Shown: positions 8,318 through 17,172, counted from the first letter of the stretch. The stretch: DNA of 64,000 bases from Xanthomonas euroxanthea (GCF_900476395.1 NZ_UIHB01000001.1:649385-713384), one strand, 5' to 3'. The notes: generated from the sequence alone by a model not told the origin. Numbers and translations: made by a program.

Positions 8318-9685
8318 TCAGGTCAGCGCGATCGACTTGTTCTTGCGCTCGGCCAGGCGCTTTTCCAGGTAGTGGATGTTCTGCCCACCGGCCTGGAAGC
8401 CCTTGTCGCGCATGATGCGCTGCTGCAGCGGGATGTTGGTCTTGATGCCGTCCACCACCATCTCGCTCAGCGCCACGCGCATGCGCGCGATCGCGGTCTC
8501 GCGATCGGGGCCGTGCACGATCAGCTTGCCGATCATCGAGTCGTAGTTCGGCGGCACCTTGTAGCCGGCATAGATGTGCGTATCCACCCGCACGCCGGGG
8601 CCGCCGGGCGGATGGAAGGCGGTGATCAGGCCCGGATTGGGCATGAAGGTTTCCGGGTCCTCGGCGTTGATGCGGCACTCGATCGCATGCCCGCGCAGCA
8701 CGATGTCGCTCTGCTTGATGGTCAGCTTGCGGCCGGCGGCGATGCGTAGCTGCTCGCAGACCAGGTCGATGCCGGTGATGCGCTCGGTGACCGGATGCTC
8801 CACCTGGATGCGCGTGTTCATTTCGATGAAGTAGAAGCGCCCGTTTTCGAACAGGAACTCGAAGGTGCCGGCGCCGCGGTAGCCGATGCGGATGCAGGCA
8901 TCCACGCAGACCTTGCCGATCTCGTTGCGCAGCTCTTCGGTGATGCCCGGCGCCGGCGCTTCTTCCACCACCTTCTGGTGGCGGCGCTGCATCGAGCAAT
9001 CGCGTTCGCCCAGATGGATCGCACCGCCCTGGCCGTCGGCCAGCACCTGGATCTCCACGTGGCGCGGATTCTCCAGGAACTTCTCCATGTAGACCTGGTC
9101 GTTGCTGAAAGCGGCCTTGGCTTCGGACTTGGTGGTTTCGATGGCGGCCTTCAGCGCCGCCTCCGAATGCACCACGCGCATGCCGCGTCCACCGCCGCCG
9201 CCGGCGGCCTTGATGATCACCGGGTAGCCGATCTCGCGCGCCACCTTGGTGTTGGCGACGATGTCATCGCCCAGCGGGCCGCCCGAACCGGGCACGCACG
9301 GCACGCCGGCGGCCTTCATCGCGCGGATCGCCTCGACCTTGTCGCCCATCAGGCGGATGGTGTCGGCCCTGGGACCGATGAAGATGAAGCCGGATTCTTC
9401 CACGCGCTCGGCAAAGTCGGCGTTTTCCGACAAAAAGCCGTAGCCGGGATGGATGGCCTGCGCATCGGTCACCTCGGCCGCGGCGATCAACGCCGGGATG
9501 TTGAGGTAACTGTCGCTGGAGGCGGCCGGGCCGATACACACCGACTCGTCGGCCATGGCCACGTGCTTGAGGTTGCGGTCGACCGTGGAATGCACCGCGA
9601 CCGTGCGGATGCCGAGCGTGTGGCACGCGCGCAGGATGCGCAGCGCGATTTCACCTCGGTTGGCGATGACGACTTTATCGAGCAT
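8318..9685 (-). CDS. accC: Acetyl-CoA carboxylase, biotin carboxylase subunit
   Basis: 455 aa. AccC carboxylates biotin on AccB with ATP and bicarbonate, the first step of malonyl-CoA and fatty-acid synthesis. Motifs: N-terminal [20 protein letters not shown]-grasp glycine loop [14 protein letters not shown] (about 159-172); biotin-carboxylase signature [24 protein letters not shown]; catalytic [10 protein letters not shown]. The length is the usual one. The start codon is directly preceded by the inverted-repeat arm 9686-9715, which in the mRNA is C/U-rich, so no Shine-Dalgarno sequence is present. It belongs to the aroQ-accB-accC transcript, separated from accB by the four-helix-bundle gene. 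Confidence 0.98.
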   Translation of the reverse strand: MLDKVVIANRGEIALRILRACHTLGIRTVAVHSTVDRNLKHVAMADESVCIGPAASSDSYLNIPALIAAAEVTDAQAIHPGYGFLSENADFAERVEESGFIFIGPRADTIRLMGDKVEAIRAMKAAGVPCVPGSGGPLGDDIVANTKVAREIGYPVIIKAAGGGGGRGMRVVHSEAALKAAIETTKSEAKAAFSNDQVYMEKFLENPRHVEIQVLADGQGGAIHLGERDCSMQRRHQKVVEEAPAPGITEELRNEIGKVCVDACIRIGYRGAGTFEFLFENGRFYFIEMNTRIQVEHPVTERITGIDLVCEQLRIAAGRKLTIKQSDIVLRGHAIECRINAEDPETFMPNPGLITAFHPPGGPGVRVDTHIYAGYKVPPNYDSMIGKLIVHGPDRETAIARMRVALSEMVVDGIKTNIPLQQRIMRDKGFQAGGQNIHYLEKRLAERKNKSIALT

Positions 9686-9715
9686 GGGAATAGGGAGTCG
9701 GGAATGGGGAATGGG
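9686..9715. repeat. Inverted-repeat arm (accC side) of the four-helix-bundle element
   Basis: 30 nt starting GGGAATAGGGAGTC. Its reverse complement matches the arm at 10099-10128 at 25 of 30 positions. It is flush with the accC ATG. Confidence 0.85.
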
Positions 9716-9727
9716 TAGATGCGGGCA

Positions 9728-10117
9728 TCATGGTGCGGCTCCACGTCTGCGTAAGGCATTCATCAATGCGGTGAGCTTGGCGAAGACCTGGTCGACCTGC
9801 TGGCTGACGATGTCTTCGTCTTCGGTGTTGCTATAGCCCAGTCGGACGGCGATCTGGACCTGTGTATCCAGTTCGGAGAGCGATCCGCGCGCAATCGAGA
9901 GAAACCGCGCGTAATCGGGAGTTGAGCGCCGCGCCGCACCTTCGGCGATGTTCGACGGGACGCTGACGGCTGCACGGCGCAATTGCGCCGTCAGGCCGTA
10001 GCGTTCCTGCTCGGGAAAGAGTTCGGTGAACCGATAGATCATTTCCACAAGCTCCATGGAATCGCGCCACGCCTCCAGGCGTTCATGAGGCCGCTTTGCC
10101 GATTCCCGATTCTCCAC
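9728..10117 (-). CDS. Four-helix-bundle protein, IVP / S23 family
   Basis: 129 aa from GTG 10117. The core is the family pattern: HERLEAWRDSMELVEMIYRFTELFPEQERYGLTAQLRRAAVSVPSNIAEGAAR (signature about residues 11-63), then RFLSIARGSLSELDTQVQIAVRLGY and a last helix. Such proteins are encoded in intervening sequences of some 23S rRNA genes, and Avd of diversity-generating retroelements is a homologue; they form basic pentamers that bind nucleic acid. Here the gene sits inside the accB-accC operon, 18 bp after accB and 42 bp before accC. The GTG start and its weak GGGA ribosome site lie within the inverted-repeat arm 10099-10128, so the first residues are repeat-encoded. Cellular role unknown. 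Confidence 0.9.
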   Translation of the reverse strand: MENRESAKRPHERLEAWRDSMELVEMIYRFTELFPEQERYGLTAQLRRAAVSVPSNIAEGAARRSTPDYARFLSIARGSLSELDTQVQIAVRLGYSNTEDEDIVSQQVDQVFAKLTALMNALRRRGAAP

Positions 10118-10128
10118 TCCCGATTCCC
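10099..10128. repeat. Inverted-repeat arm (accB side) of the four-helix-bundle element
   Basis: 30 nt of GATTCCC-type repeat on the + strand. It pairs with 9686-9715 (25 of 30 positions) and lies 7 nt after the accB stop. Compared with the groES-side arm 17143-17172, its reverse complement matches at 27 of 30 positions. Confidence 0.85.
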
Positions 10129-10135
10129 CGGCGCT

Positions 10136-10624
10136 TCAGCCAATCACAAACAGCGGCTGATCGAATTCCACTGGCTGGCCGGTTTCGCCGAGGATGGCCA
10201 CGATGGTGCCGGAGACGTCGGCTTCGATCGGGTTGAACATCTTCATCGCCTCGATGATCGCCAGCGTTTCGCCGGCCTTGACCTGCTGGCCGACGGTGAC
10301 GAAGGCCGGCTTGTCCGGCGAGGGCGAGGTGTAGAACGTGCCGACCATCGGTGCGCGTAGCACGTGGCCGTCCGGCAAGGCGGCAGCCTGCTTGGCGCCG
10401 CCGGTGGAGGCCTCGGTGGGCGACTGCATCGGCATGCTGGGCGCCGCTGCCGGGGCCTGCGCGAGCGGGGCGGGTGCGTACTGCTGCACCGGCGCGCTCA
10501 TCACGGTCGTGCCCTTGGGTACGCGCGCCAGACGCACGCTTTCCTCGCCTTCCTTGATCTCGATTTCGGCGAGATTGGATTCTTCGAGCAGGTCGATCAG
10601 TTTCTTGATTTTGCGGAGATCCAT
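10136..10624 (-). CDS. accB: Acetyl-CoA carboxylase biotin carboxyl carrier protein
   Basis: 162 aa. AccB carries the biotin that AccC carboxylates and AccA/D use to make malonyl-CoA. The N-terminus ([23 protein letters not shown]) is the family dimerisation region; a Pro/Ala-rich linker (about 45-80) follows, then the biotinyl domain (about 86-162) with the biotin motif EAMKM, acceptor Lys128. It lies 92 bp downstream of aroQ, and in most proteobacteria is directly followed by accC; here a four-helix-bundle gene intervenes. Confidence 0.98.
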   Translation of the reverse strand: MDLRKIKKLIDLLEESNLAEIEIKEGEESVRLARVPKGTTVMSAPVQQYAPAPLAQAPAAAPSMPMQSPTEASTGGAKQAAALPDGHVLRAPMVGTFYTSPSPDKPAFVTVGQQVKAGETLAIIEAMKMFNPIEADVSGTIVAILGETGQPVEFDQPLFVIG

Positions 10625-10716
10625 ACGGGCCTCATGAGGTGAATCGGTGGAGGTTGCCGGCGGTTGCCGGCGGAATGGGGTTCAGGCGGTCGGCGCAGGC
10701 GCCGGCGATACGGGTG

Positions 10717-11163
10717 TCATGCGTCGCGCTCCAGCCGCGCGATCACCGCTTCCAGCGCCAGCCGGTAGCTGTCGGCGCCAAAGCCGCAGATCACGCCATC
10801 GGCCTTGTCGCTGAGATGGCTGTGGTGGCGAAACGGCTCGCGCGCATGCGGATTGGACAGATGGATTTCCACGAACGGCAACCCCACGCCCAGCAGCGCG
10901 TCGCGCAGCGCCACCGAGGTGTGGGTGAAGGCGGCCGGGTTGATCAGGATGTAGACGGTGCCGTCCTCGCGCGCGGCGTGGATACGCTCCACCAGCACGT
11001 GCTCGGCATTGGACTGCAGGCAGGCCAGCGTATGCCCGGCCGCCTGCGCGCGGTCCACCAGGGCCGCATCGATCTGCGCCAGCGTGGTGCGCCCGTAGAC
11101 ATCCGGCTCGCGGGTACCGAGCAGGTTGAGGTTGGGGCCATGCAACAGCAGCAGGTGGGCCAT
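10717..11163 (-). CDS. aroQ: Type II 3-dehydroquinate dehydratase
   Basis: 148 aa, normal length. AroQ dehydrates 3-dehydroquinate to 3-dehydroshikimate in the shikimate pathway as a dodecamer. Motifs: [20 protein letters not shown] (N-terminal, with the catalytic Tyr and lid loop), the catalytic His in [16 protein letters not shown], and [17 protein letters not shown]. It is first in the aroQ-accB-accC operon, an arrangement common in gammaproteobacteria. Confidence 0.97.
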   Translation of the reverse strand: MAHLLLLHGPNLNLLGTREPDVYGRTTLAQIDAALVDRAQAAGHTLACLQSNAEHVLVERIHAAREDGTVYILINPAAFTHTSVALRDALLGVGLPFVEIHLSNPHAREPFRHHSHLSDKADGVICGFGADSYRLALEAVIARLERDA

Positions 11164-11626
11164 GACATCCGGGAAAGCGGAAAGGCCGGAAGTCTGCGCG
11201 ATGTGGCCGATGCTGTCCAGATAGGCGAAGTTAGGCTTGTTTTAAACGATTGTTTTAAATTTGGGCGTGGCGGGCAGTCGTGCTGTTGCGTGGAGCCTTG
11301 CGGGGCCGCCGTTTCGCGGCCGGCCCCTGGCGCGGCCGGTCGGTCGATCGCAGGCCGACCACGCGCTGAATTGCCGCCGGGGCGTTTGCCGTGTCCGCTC
11401 GCGCGGCAGTGGGGCTGATTGCCGGCGCAACGATGAGGGCGTTATGTCGATCCACGCCTGGTGTTCGCCACGCTGCCGATCAACATGGCCGGCAGCGACG
11501 TCCTGCCCTTGAATACCGATATCCAGCGGTGTCAGCGCTGGCGCTGCCATGTCATCAGCCCGCGCCGTTGCCGGATCAGGCCGCGATGCTCGCCGGGGCG
11601 ACGGCCGACGTGGCAGGCCGGCCGGT
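11164..11626. promoter_or_regulatory. Upstream region of aroQ-accBC with AT-rich promoter-like block
   Basis: The 463-bp gap contains an unusually AT-rich block at about 11238-11262; in the aroQ sense it has a direct repeat TTTAAAACAA twice (13-nt period). It is the best candidate for the aroQ-accBC promoter, about 75-100 nt before the aroQ ATG. The rest (11270-11626) is GC-rich and shows no supportable gene. Confidence 0.45.
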
Positions 11627-13960
11627 TCAGCGCGCCGCGCGCAGCAACGCATCCTCGGTGATGGCACTGGTCAGCACGGTCGGTAGCACCGCCGGCGGGG
11701 CACCGGGGCCATAGACCACGTACAGCGGCACGCCGACGGCCTGATGCTGGTCCAGGAAGGCGCTGATCCTGGGATCGACGTTGGTCCAGTCGCCTTTCAT
11801 GTAGACCGCGTCGACGCGGCGCAGCGCGTCGCGGAAGTCGGCGCTGCTCAGCACGTTCTTTTCGTTGGCCTTGCAGGTCACGCACCAGTCCGCGGTCATG
11901 TTGACGAACACCACGCGGTTGTCGGCGCGCAGGCGGTCCAGCAGCTGCGGTGAGTACGCCACCACACCCTCGGCGGCGGTGGCCGCCGGCAGGCGCAGGC
12001 GGGTGACCCCGACCACCGGCACGATCGCCAGCACCAGCATCACCGCCGCCAGGCCCATGCCGATGCGGTGGCTTTTCCAGCGGCTGCGCTCGAAGCAGAA
12101 CAGGCCCAGCGCCAGCAGGGTGGCACCGACCAGCATCAGCGCCAGCGCGTCCACGCCGCGCTGCTTGCCCAGCACCCACAGCAGCCAGATCGCAGTGAGA
12201 TACATCGGGAACGCCAGCACCTGCTTGAGGGTCTCCATCCACGCGCCGGGCGTGGGCAGGCGCCGCGCCAGCGAGGGGATGAAGCCGATCAGCAGGAACG
12301 GCAGCGCCAGGCCCAGGCCCAGCGCCAGGAACACCAGCATCGCCAGCAGCGCCGGGGCGGTGAACGCATATGCCAGTGCGGTGCCCATGAACGGGGCGAT
12401 GCACGGGCTGGCCACCACGCAGGCCAGCACGCCGGTGAAGAAGTCGCCCAGCGGACCATTGCGCGACGCCAGCGACTGGCCGATGCCGCCCAGGTTGCCG
12501 CCCAGCGTGAACACGCCCGACAGGCTCAGGCCCACCGCAAACATCAGATACGCCAGCGCCGCGACGAACCACGGCTGCTGCAGCTGGAAGCCCCAGCCGG
12601 CCGCCTGCCCGGCCGCACGCAGGCCGATCACCAGCGCGCCGATCGCCGCGAACGACACCAGCACGCCCAGCGAGTACCAGATCGCATGGCTGCGCGCGTG
12701 GCTGCGGCTCTCGCCGCTGTGGGCCAGGCCCAGCACCTTCAGCGACAGGATCGGCAGCACGCAGGGCATCAGGTTCAGCACCAGCCCGCCGAGCAGGGCC
12801 AGCACCAGCATCGCCAGCAGGCCCTTGTCGGTATGCGGCGGCTGGGTGCGTTGCGGATTGTCGGCCGAGGCATCTGCGGCCGGTGCCGCAGTCGCCGCGG
12901 GCGTCGGTGCCGGCGCCGGCTCGGCAGGCAGTTGCCCGGCGGGCAGCGGCGAAATCATCAGCGGTGCCGCCTGCGCCTGGTTCTGCGGCGACACGGTGCC
13001 GGTGGGCAGCTCCAGCGCCACGCGGCGGGTCATCGGCGGGTAGCAGATGCCGTCGGTCTGGCAGCCCTGGAAGGTCGCCACCAGCGTCGTCCTGACCGGG
13101 TCGGCGTGCTCGCGCAGCAACGGCAAGGTGACTTCGGCCTGGTCGAAATACACCACCACGTCGCCGAAATGCTCGTCGCGGTGCGCGCTGCCCTGCGGCC
13201 AGCGCGGCAGCCCGGGACGCACGCCGCCGGCGCCTTCCAGCGCCAGCGAGGTGCGGTCACGATAGATGTAGTAGCCGGGCGCCGGGGTGAAGCGCAGCAG
13301 CAGGCTGTTGCCGTCGCCAACGATCGCCTCGAAGCGGAAGGCCTGCTCGGCCGGCAATGGCAGGGCATCCACGCCGGCGGCCTGGCCGGTGCTGCCGAAC
13401 AGGCGCGGGCCCGCCGGTGCGCGCGGCACCAGTGCGCCCAGGTTCTCGCGCTGGGTGGTGGCGGTGGCGGCGGGCGCCGAGGCCGTCGCGGCCTCGGGCA
13501 AGCTCACGCGCAGTTCGCGACGTTGCGGCGGGTAGCACACGCCGGCATCGGCGCAGCCCTGGTATTGCACCTGCAGCACCGCGGTCCGCAGCCCGGCATC
13601 GGCCTTGCCGGCCAGCCTGGCCTGCAGTTGCTTGCGGTAGGTCTGCACCTGGCCGAAGAACTCGTCGTGCTTGCTCTGGCCTTCCGGCAGCGCCAGCTCG
13701 CCGGCGGCAAAGCCTTGCCCGGATTTGACGCTGATGCGGTGGCGATACAGGTAGTAGCCCGGCGCGATCTTCCAGCGCAGCGCGATGCTGTCGCGGCTGT
13801 CGGCGGTGGCGCTAAGCGTGAAGGCCTGGTCCACCGGCAGCAGGTCGGCCTCGCTGACCGCGGCCTGCGCGGGCAGGGGCGCCACCAGCGCCAGCGGTGC
13901 GGCGAGCAACGGTACGGCCAGCAGTGCGCAGCGGGCGATCCAGCGGGACAGAGACTTCAT
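11627..13960 (-). CDS. dsbD: Thiol:disulfide interchange protein DsbD with duplicated N-terminal domain
   Basis: 777 aa from ATG 13960 (MKSLSRW), with a signal peptide (about 1-34). DsbD moves electrons from cytoplasmic thioredoxin across the inner membrane to periplasmic DsbC-type partners. Two successive DsbD-alpha-like domains are visible: residues about 40-157 with C136 and C142 (QGCADAGVCYPP) and about 203-318 with C300 and C306 (QGCQTDGICYPP). Then a Pro/Ala linker, the membrane domain (about 380-640, redox cysteines C400 in LNLMPC and C520 in VVASPC) and a thioredoxin-like domain with WCVTCK. E. coli DsbD has only one alpha domain, so this one is longer. cutA ends 5 bp upstream, and E. 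coli also pairs cutA with dsbD. Confidence 0.95.
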   Translation of the reverse strand: MKSLSRWIARCALLAVPLLAAPLALVAPLPAQAAVSEADLLPVDQAFTLSATADSRDSIALRWKIAPGYYLYRHRISVKSGQGFAAGELALPEGQSKHDEFFGQVQTYRKQLQARLAGKADAGLRTAVLQVQYQGCADAGVCYPPQRRELRVSLPEAATASAPAATATTQRENLGALVPRAPAGPRLFGSTGQAAGVDALPLPAEQAFRFEAIVGDGNSLLLRFTPAPGYYIYRDRTSLALEGAGGVRPGLPRWPQGSAHRDEHFGDVVVYFDQAEVTLPLLREHADPVRTTLVATFQGCQTDGICYPPMTRRVALELPTGTVSPQNQAQAAPLMISPLPAGQLPAEPAPAPTPAATAAPAADASADNPQRTQPPHTDKGLLAMLVLALLGGLVLNLMPCVLPILSLKVLGLAHSGESRSHARSHAIWYSLGVLVSFAAIGALVIGLRAAGQAAGWGFQLQQPWFVAALAYLMFAVGLSLSGVFTLGGNLGGIGQSLASRNGPLGDFFTGVLACVVASPCIAPFMGTALAYAFTAPALLAMLVFLALGLGLALPFLLIGFIPSLARRLPTPGAWMETLKQVLAFPMYLTAIWLLWVLGKQRGVDALALMLVGATLLALGLFCFERSRWKSHRIGMGLAAVMLVLAIVPVVGVTRLRLPAATAAEGVVAYSPQLLDRLRADNRVVFVNMTADWCVTCKANEKNVLSSADFRDALRRVDAVYMKGDWTNVDPRISAFLDQHQAVGVPLYVVYGPGAPPAVLPTVLTSAITEDALLRAAR

Positions 13961-13965
13961 GGACG

Positions 13966-14298
13966 TCAGGATTCCTTGCGGGTTTCGGCCCGGACCCAAT
14001 CGAGATACGCCGGCAGCCCGGCGCTGGCTTGGACCGCGATCGCCTCCGGCAGTTCATACGGATGCAGCGCCCGCAGCCGCGCGATGGCGTCCGGCACGCG
14101 GTCTTCCCAGGTCTTGATCAACAGCTGCACTTCCTGGCTGCGCTCGATCGCCCCGTTCCAGCGATACAGCGACTGCACGCCGGGCAACTGGGTGACGCAG
14201 GCGGCCAGGCGTTCGTCCAGCAGCGCGCGCGCAATGCGCTCGGCGCTGTCGGCGTCCGGGCAGGTGCTGAACAATAGATGGAGGGAAGCGGCGCTCAT
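13966..14298 (-). CDS. cutA: Divalent-cation tolerance protein CutA
   Basis: 110 aa from ATG 14298 (MSAASLHLLF). CutA is a small trimeric ferredoxin-like-fold protein linked to copper tolerance. Family motifs: FSTCPDADSAERIARALLDERLAACV, LYRWNGAIERSQEVQLLIKT, LHPYELPEAIAV. The N-terminus of the gene abuts nothing coding (270-bp gap to the endonuclease gene). It precedes dsbD by 5 bp and is clearly in the same transcript. Confidence 0.96.
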   Translation of the reverse strand: MSAASLHLLFSTCPDADSAERIARALLDERLAACVTQLPGVQSLYRWNGAIERSQEVQLLIKTWEDRVPDAIARLRALHPYELPEAIAVQASAGLPAYLDWVRAETRKES

Positions 14299-14568
14299 GT
14301 GACCGCGCAGTGTAATCCCCTGTCTGCAGGGGATCGACCGCAGATTCCGGAACAGGGCGTCAACTTCGCCAGGCCTCGCGGCCGGGCGGCGGTGCCCGCG
14401 CGCCGGCGGCTCGCGCATGCAGGGACGCGATGGCGATGTGCCGGATGAAGGGCACAACGTCGGACTCGCGGGCCGGCGGCCGCGCGCGTTCGCCGCGTGG
14501 GCGATGGTGTGGATTGCCGCCGCAGGCCGACGCCCGGCCCGACGCCTTGCGCGCCGGGCCGGGCTGGA

Positions 14569-16380
14569 TCACTCGGCCAGCTGGCAGCTGGCCGGCTTGG
14601 CCGAGGTGAACAGGCTCGACGTCGCCCATTCGGGGTGGTCCACGAACGGATTGCGGTTGCCCTGGAAGCTGAAGATCACCTGGTTGCGGGCGCGCTCGGC
14701 ATCGTCCGGCGGGTCGGCCTGGTGCCAGGCCAGCAGCGTGGACAGCAGGCCCATGTAGGCCGGCGAGGCCGAGGTCTGCACGATCTTGCTGCGGTCGTCG
14801 GTGAGCTCCAGGTCCGGCTCGGACTGCCCGGTGGCCGCGTCGGTGCCACCTTCATAGCGGATCGCCATGTACATCACCGCACGCGCCATGTCGCCCTTGC
14901 GCTTGCCCCACACCTCGAAGGTGCCGCCGTTACCGTCGGGGGTGCGCACCCAGTTGGAATTGCCCGGATAGCGCCCGCTGCCGCCGCCACTGCCGTCGTT
15001 GACCTCGGTGACCCGCTCACCGCAGCTGCCGGTGCAGGCCGCGTAGGGCTTGTTGCCGCGGTCGGCGTTGAAGGCGGTGTCGGTCAGATACAGCATGTGG
15101 GTGTCGGTGTAGGGCGCATACGGCAGGCCCTTGTCGCCGCTGGCACTGCCAAAGCCCAGCGAGTTGGGCCAGGTGTGCTCGCGGTTGTAGGTCAGCCCGC
15201 TGCCGGTGCCGGCACGGTCGCTGCCCTTGGCGTAGCTGCGGTTGCGGTAGGCGTCCAGGATCCGGCCGCTGTTGTTGGGATCCTCGTCGGCCATTTCCAG
15301 GATGGTCCAGGTGCTGGTGCCCGAGCCGCTGTACGGATAGACCGTGTGGCCCTTGATCACGGTGTGCAGCGAGCAGCGCAACTGGCTGGCATTGGCGGTG
15401 TTGACCCGCGCGTAATAGCCGGTACCGCCGCCGCTGGCGGTGGCCACGGTGAAGGCGATGGACTGGTTGGCGGCCGGGCTCAGCCCGCTGGCATCGCGGA
15501 TGCCGCTGGCGGTGATCGCCAGGGTGCAGCGCTCGCCACCCACCAGCGCGGTGTTGGTGGACAGGCTGAAGCGGGTGCCGCTGGTCGGGTAGCTCAGCGC
15601 CACCGTGCCGGAACTGGCGCAGCTGAGCGCGAAGGCGCCGCTGCCCAGCGTCACCGCCTCGCTGAAGCCCACGCTCAGGTCGCCCGCGGCGGGGAAGCCG
15701 GTCGCGCCCTGGGTCGGGGTGGTGCTGGTGATCGTCGGTGCGCCGCCGGTCTCGCCGCCACCGCCGCTGCCGTTGAAGCTCTGGCCGCGGTTGCACGCGC
15801 CGAAGGTCTGCGCCGACGAGCCGGCCCAGCTGAAGTTGGCCGCGCTGCTGCCGGTGCCGGTCAGTTGCAGCGAGCTGCCGACCGCGCTGCTGTTGCTCTC
15901 GCTGACCGGCAGGGTCTGGCTGGTCACGCCGGCGGCGGGGCCGCCACTGCCGGTGATGGCGCCTTCGTAGCTGAGGAACTGCACCAGCTGCCCGTTGGGA
16001 TCGACCAGCGCCACCCCGTCGTTGGGCCCGTTCTGCACGCCGTTGCTGGCGTAGCCGACCGTGGCCACGCGCACCTGGCTGCCGCAGCTGACCAGGCTGC
16101 CGGCCGGCACCGCGGTGTTGGCGTAGACCGTGGCCGCACCCGGCGTGCTGCCGTTGTACAGATAGATGCGGTAGCCGCTCAGCGATTCGCCGGCGGTGGC
16201 CACCACCTCCACGCCTTCGCCGCTGTCGCCGGAGGCGCCCGCGTCGTCGTAATGCAGTTCGTTGATGAACACCGCCGCGTGGGCGGCAGGGGCGGTCAGC
16301 GCGAAGGCACAGGCCAGGGGAAGCGCGCAGCGCAGGGACCAGCGCAAGGGGGAAACACGGGCACGGGACGGCAACCTCAT
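14569..16380 (-). CDS. Secreted endonuclease I family nuclease with lamin-tail-like domain
   Basis: 603 aa from ATG 16380, preceded by AAGGAG at normal spacing. The signal peptide ends near AAHA (about residue 34). Domain order: lamin-tail-like domain (about 35-165; AVFINELHYDDAGASGDSGEGVEV), Gly-rich linker, a Big_5-type Ig-like domain (about 205-305; SVGFSEAVTLGSGAF), then endonuclease I (about 315-590) with the His-metal motif NREHTWPNSLGF, GDMARAVMYMAIRYEG and NRNPFVDHPEW. Such enzymes cut DNA and RNA outside the cell and help use or clear extracellular DNA. Ten or so cysteines fit an exported protein. Monocistronic, with a palindrome in its upstream region. Confidence 0.93.
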   Translation of the reverse strand: MRLPSRARVSPLRWSLRCALPLACAFALTAPAAHAAVFINELHYDDAGASGDSGEGVEVVATAGESLSGYRIYLYNGSTPGAATVYANTAVPAGSLVSCGSQVRVATVGYASNGVQNGPNDGVALVDPNGQLVQFLSYEGAITGSGGPAAGVTSQTLPVSESNSSAVGSSLQLTGTGSSAANFSWAGSSAQTFGACNRGQSFNGSGGGGETGGAPTITSTTPTQGATGFPAAGDLSVGFSEAVTLGSGAFALSCASSGTVALSYPTSGTRFSLSTNTALVGGERCTLAITASGIRDASGLSPAANQSIAFTVATASGGGTGYYARVNTANASQLRCSLHTVIKGHTVYPYSGSGTSTWTILEMADEDPNNSGRILDAYRNRSYAKGSDRAGTGSGLTYNREHTWPNSLGFGSASGDKGLPYAPYTDTHMLYLTDTAFNADRGNKPYAACTGSCGERVTEVNDGSGGGSGRYPGNSNWVRTPDGNGGTFEVWGKRKGDMARAVMYMAIRYEGGTDAATGQSEPDLELTDDRSKIVQTSASPAYMGLLSTLLAWHQADPPDDAERARNQVIFSFQGNRNPFVDHPEWATSSLFTSAKPASCQLAE

Positions 16381-16441
16381 CGACAGCTCCTTGTGATCGG
16401 GGAATGCGTTGCCGACTGTAAGTCGTGCGCATGACAATCGG

Positions 16442-16456
16442 TGGAACCTGGTTCCA
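16442..16456 (-). promoter_or_regulatory. Perfect palindrome upstream of the endonuclease gene
   Basis: TGGAACCTGGTTCCA: 7-bp arms around a single base, 62 nt before the endonuclease ATG. Candidate operator; no regulator identified. Just beyond it, 16502-16540 holds short (T/C)AGTGCC heptamers and a duplicated GCCGCCAGGC. Confidence 0.5.
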
Positions 16457-16691
16457 TTTTTAGTGCGGTTGGCCCGGTGACTCGGCTAACCCGCCCACCG
16501 CCTAGTGCCTAGTGCCTTAGTGCCCAGTGCCCAGTGCCGCCAGGCGCCGCCAGGCGCCGCAGCCGGTTGCGCAGTCCGGTTGCAAACCCGCCCGGTCGCA
16601 GCCACCTGGTGAACTGCCCGCCGGCTCCCTCCAGCGGCCCTGCCACCTGTGGACCGGGACTGCCCGGCGAAAAAAATTTTTGCCCCCAGCC

Positions 16692-16719
16692 CTTGAAAGC
16701 TGCCCACACAGCACAATCT
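16692..16719 (+). promoter_or_regulatory. Sigma-32-like heat-shock promoter of groESL
   Basis: CTTGAAA (16692-16698) is the exact sigma-32 -35 element. After a 13-nt spacer comes CACAATCT (16712-16719), which matches CCCCATNT at 6 of 8 positions. It lies about 120 nt before the groES start. Confidence 0.75.
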
Positions 16720-16761
16720 CTGGCCCGCACCCGCTCTGTCGGGTTTTTTCCGCGCGCTGTG

Positions 16762-16788
16762 CTGGCAGTCGTCACATGCGAGTGCTAA
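16762..16788 (+). promoter_or_regulatory. CIRCE element (HrcA operator)
   Basis: The right half GAGTGCTAA (16780-16788) is a perfect CIRCE half. The left half CTGGCAGTC (16762-16770) matches TTAGCACTC at 6 of 9 positions, and the spacer is exactly 9 nt. HrcA repression therefore probably adds to the sigma-32 control of groESL. Confidence 0.85.
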
Positions 16789-16838
16789 CATCGCCGATAA
16801 TTTCCAGACCAATCAATCACTTAAGAGGGTCTTTCTCT

Positions 16839-17126
16839 ATGAGCATCAAGCCGCTTCACGACCGCGTTGTAGTCAAGCCGATCGAAGCCGACGAAGTTTC
16901 CGCCGGCGGCATCGTGATCCCGGACTCCGCCAAGGAAAAGTCCACCAAGGGTGAAGTCGTCGCCATCGGCGCCGGCAAGCCCCTGGACAACGGCAGCCTG
17001 CGCGCGCCGGTGGTCAAGGTCGGCGACAAGGTCATCTACGGCCAGTACGCCGGCAGCAGCTACAAGTCCGAAGGCGTCGAGTACAAGGTGCTGCGCGAAG
17101 ACGACATCCTGGCGGTCATCGGCTGA
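16839..17126 (+). CDS. groES: Co-chaperonin GroES
   Basis: 95 aa from ATG 16839, with AGAGGG upstream. GroES is the heptameric lid of the GroEL cage. The sequence is complete and typical: [19 protein letters not shown], the mobile-loop region ([20 protein letters not shown]), [28 protein letters not shown]. It is the first gene of groESL, with groEL 147 bp downstream; the gap is filled by an inverted-repeat element. Confidence 0.99.
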
Positions 17127-17142
17127 TCAGGCGCTATGCGCC

Positions 17143-17172
17143 GGGAATCGGGAGTTGGGAATCGGGAATAGG
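17143..17172. repeat. Inverted-repeat arm, groES side
   Basis: 30 nt beginning GGGAATCGGGAGTTGGG, 16 nt after the groES stop. It matches the reverse complement of 17230-17259 at 25 of 30 positions, so the two arms can fold into a stem enclosing 57 nt in the groESL mRNA. Confidence 0.85.

Noticed and set aside
11242..11667. 141-codon minus-strand frame between aroQ and dsbD
   Set aside because: It overlaps the dsbD 3' end in another frame, is Arg/Pro-rich with no motif, and covers the likely aroQ promoter.
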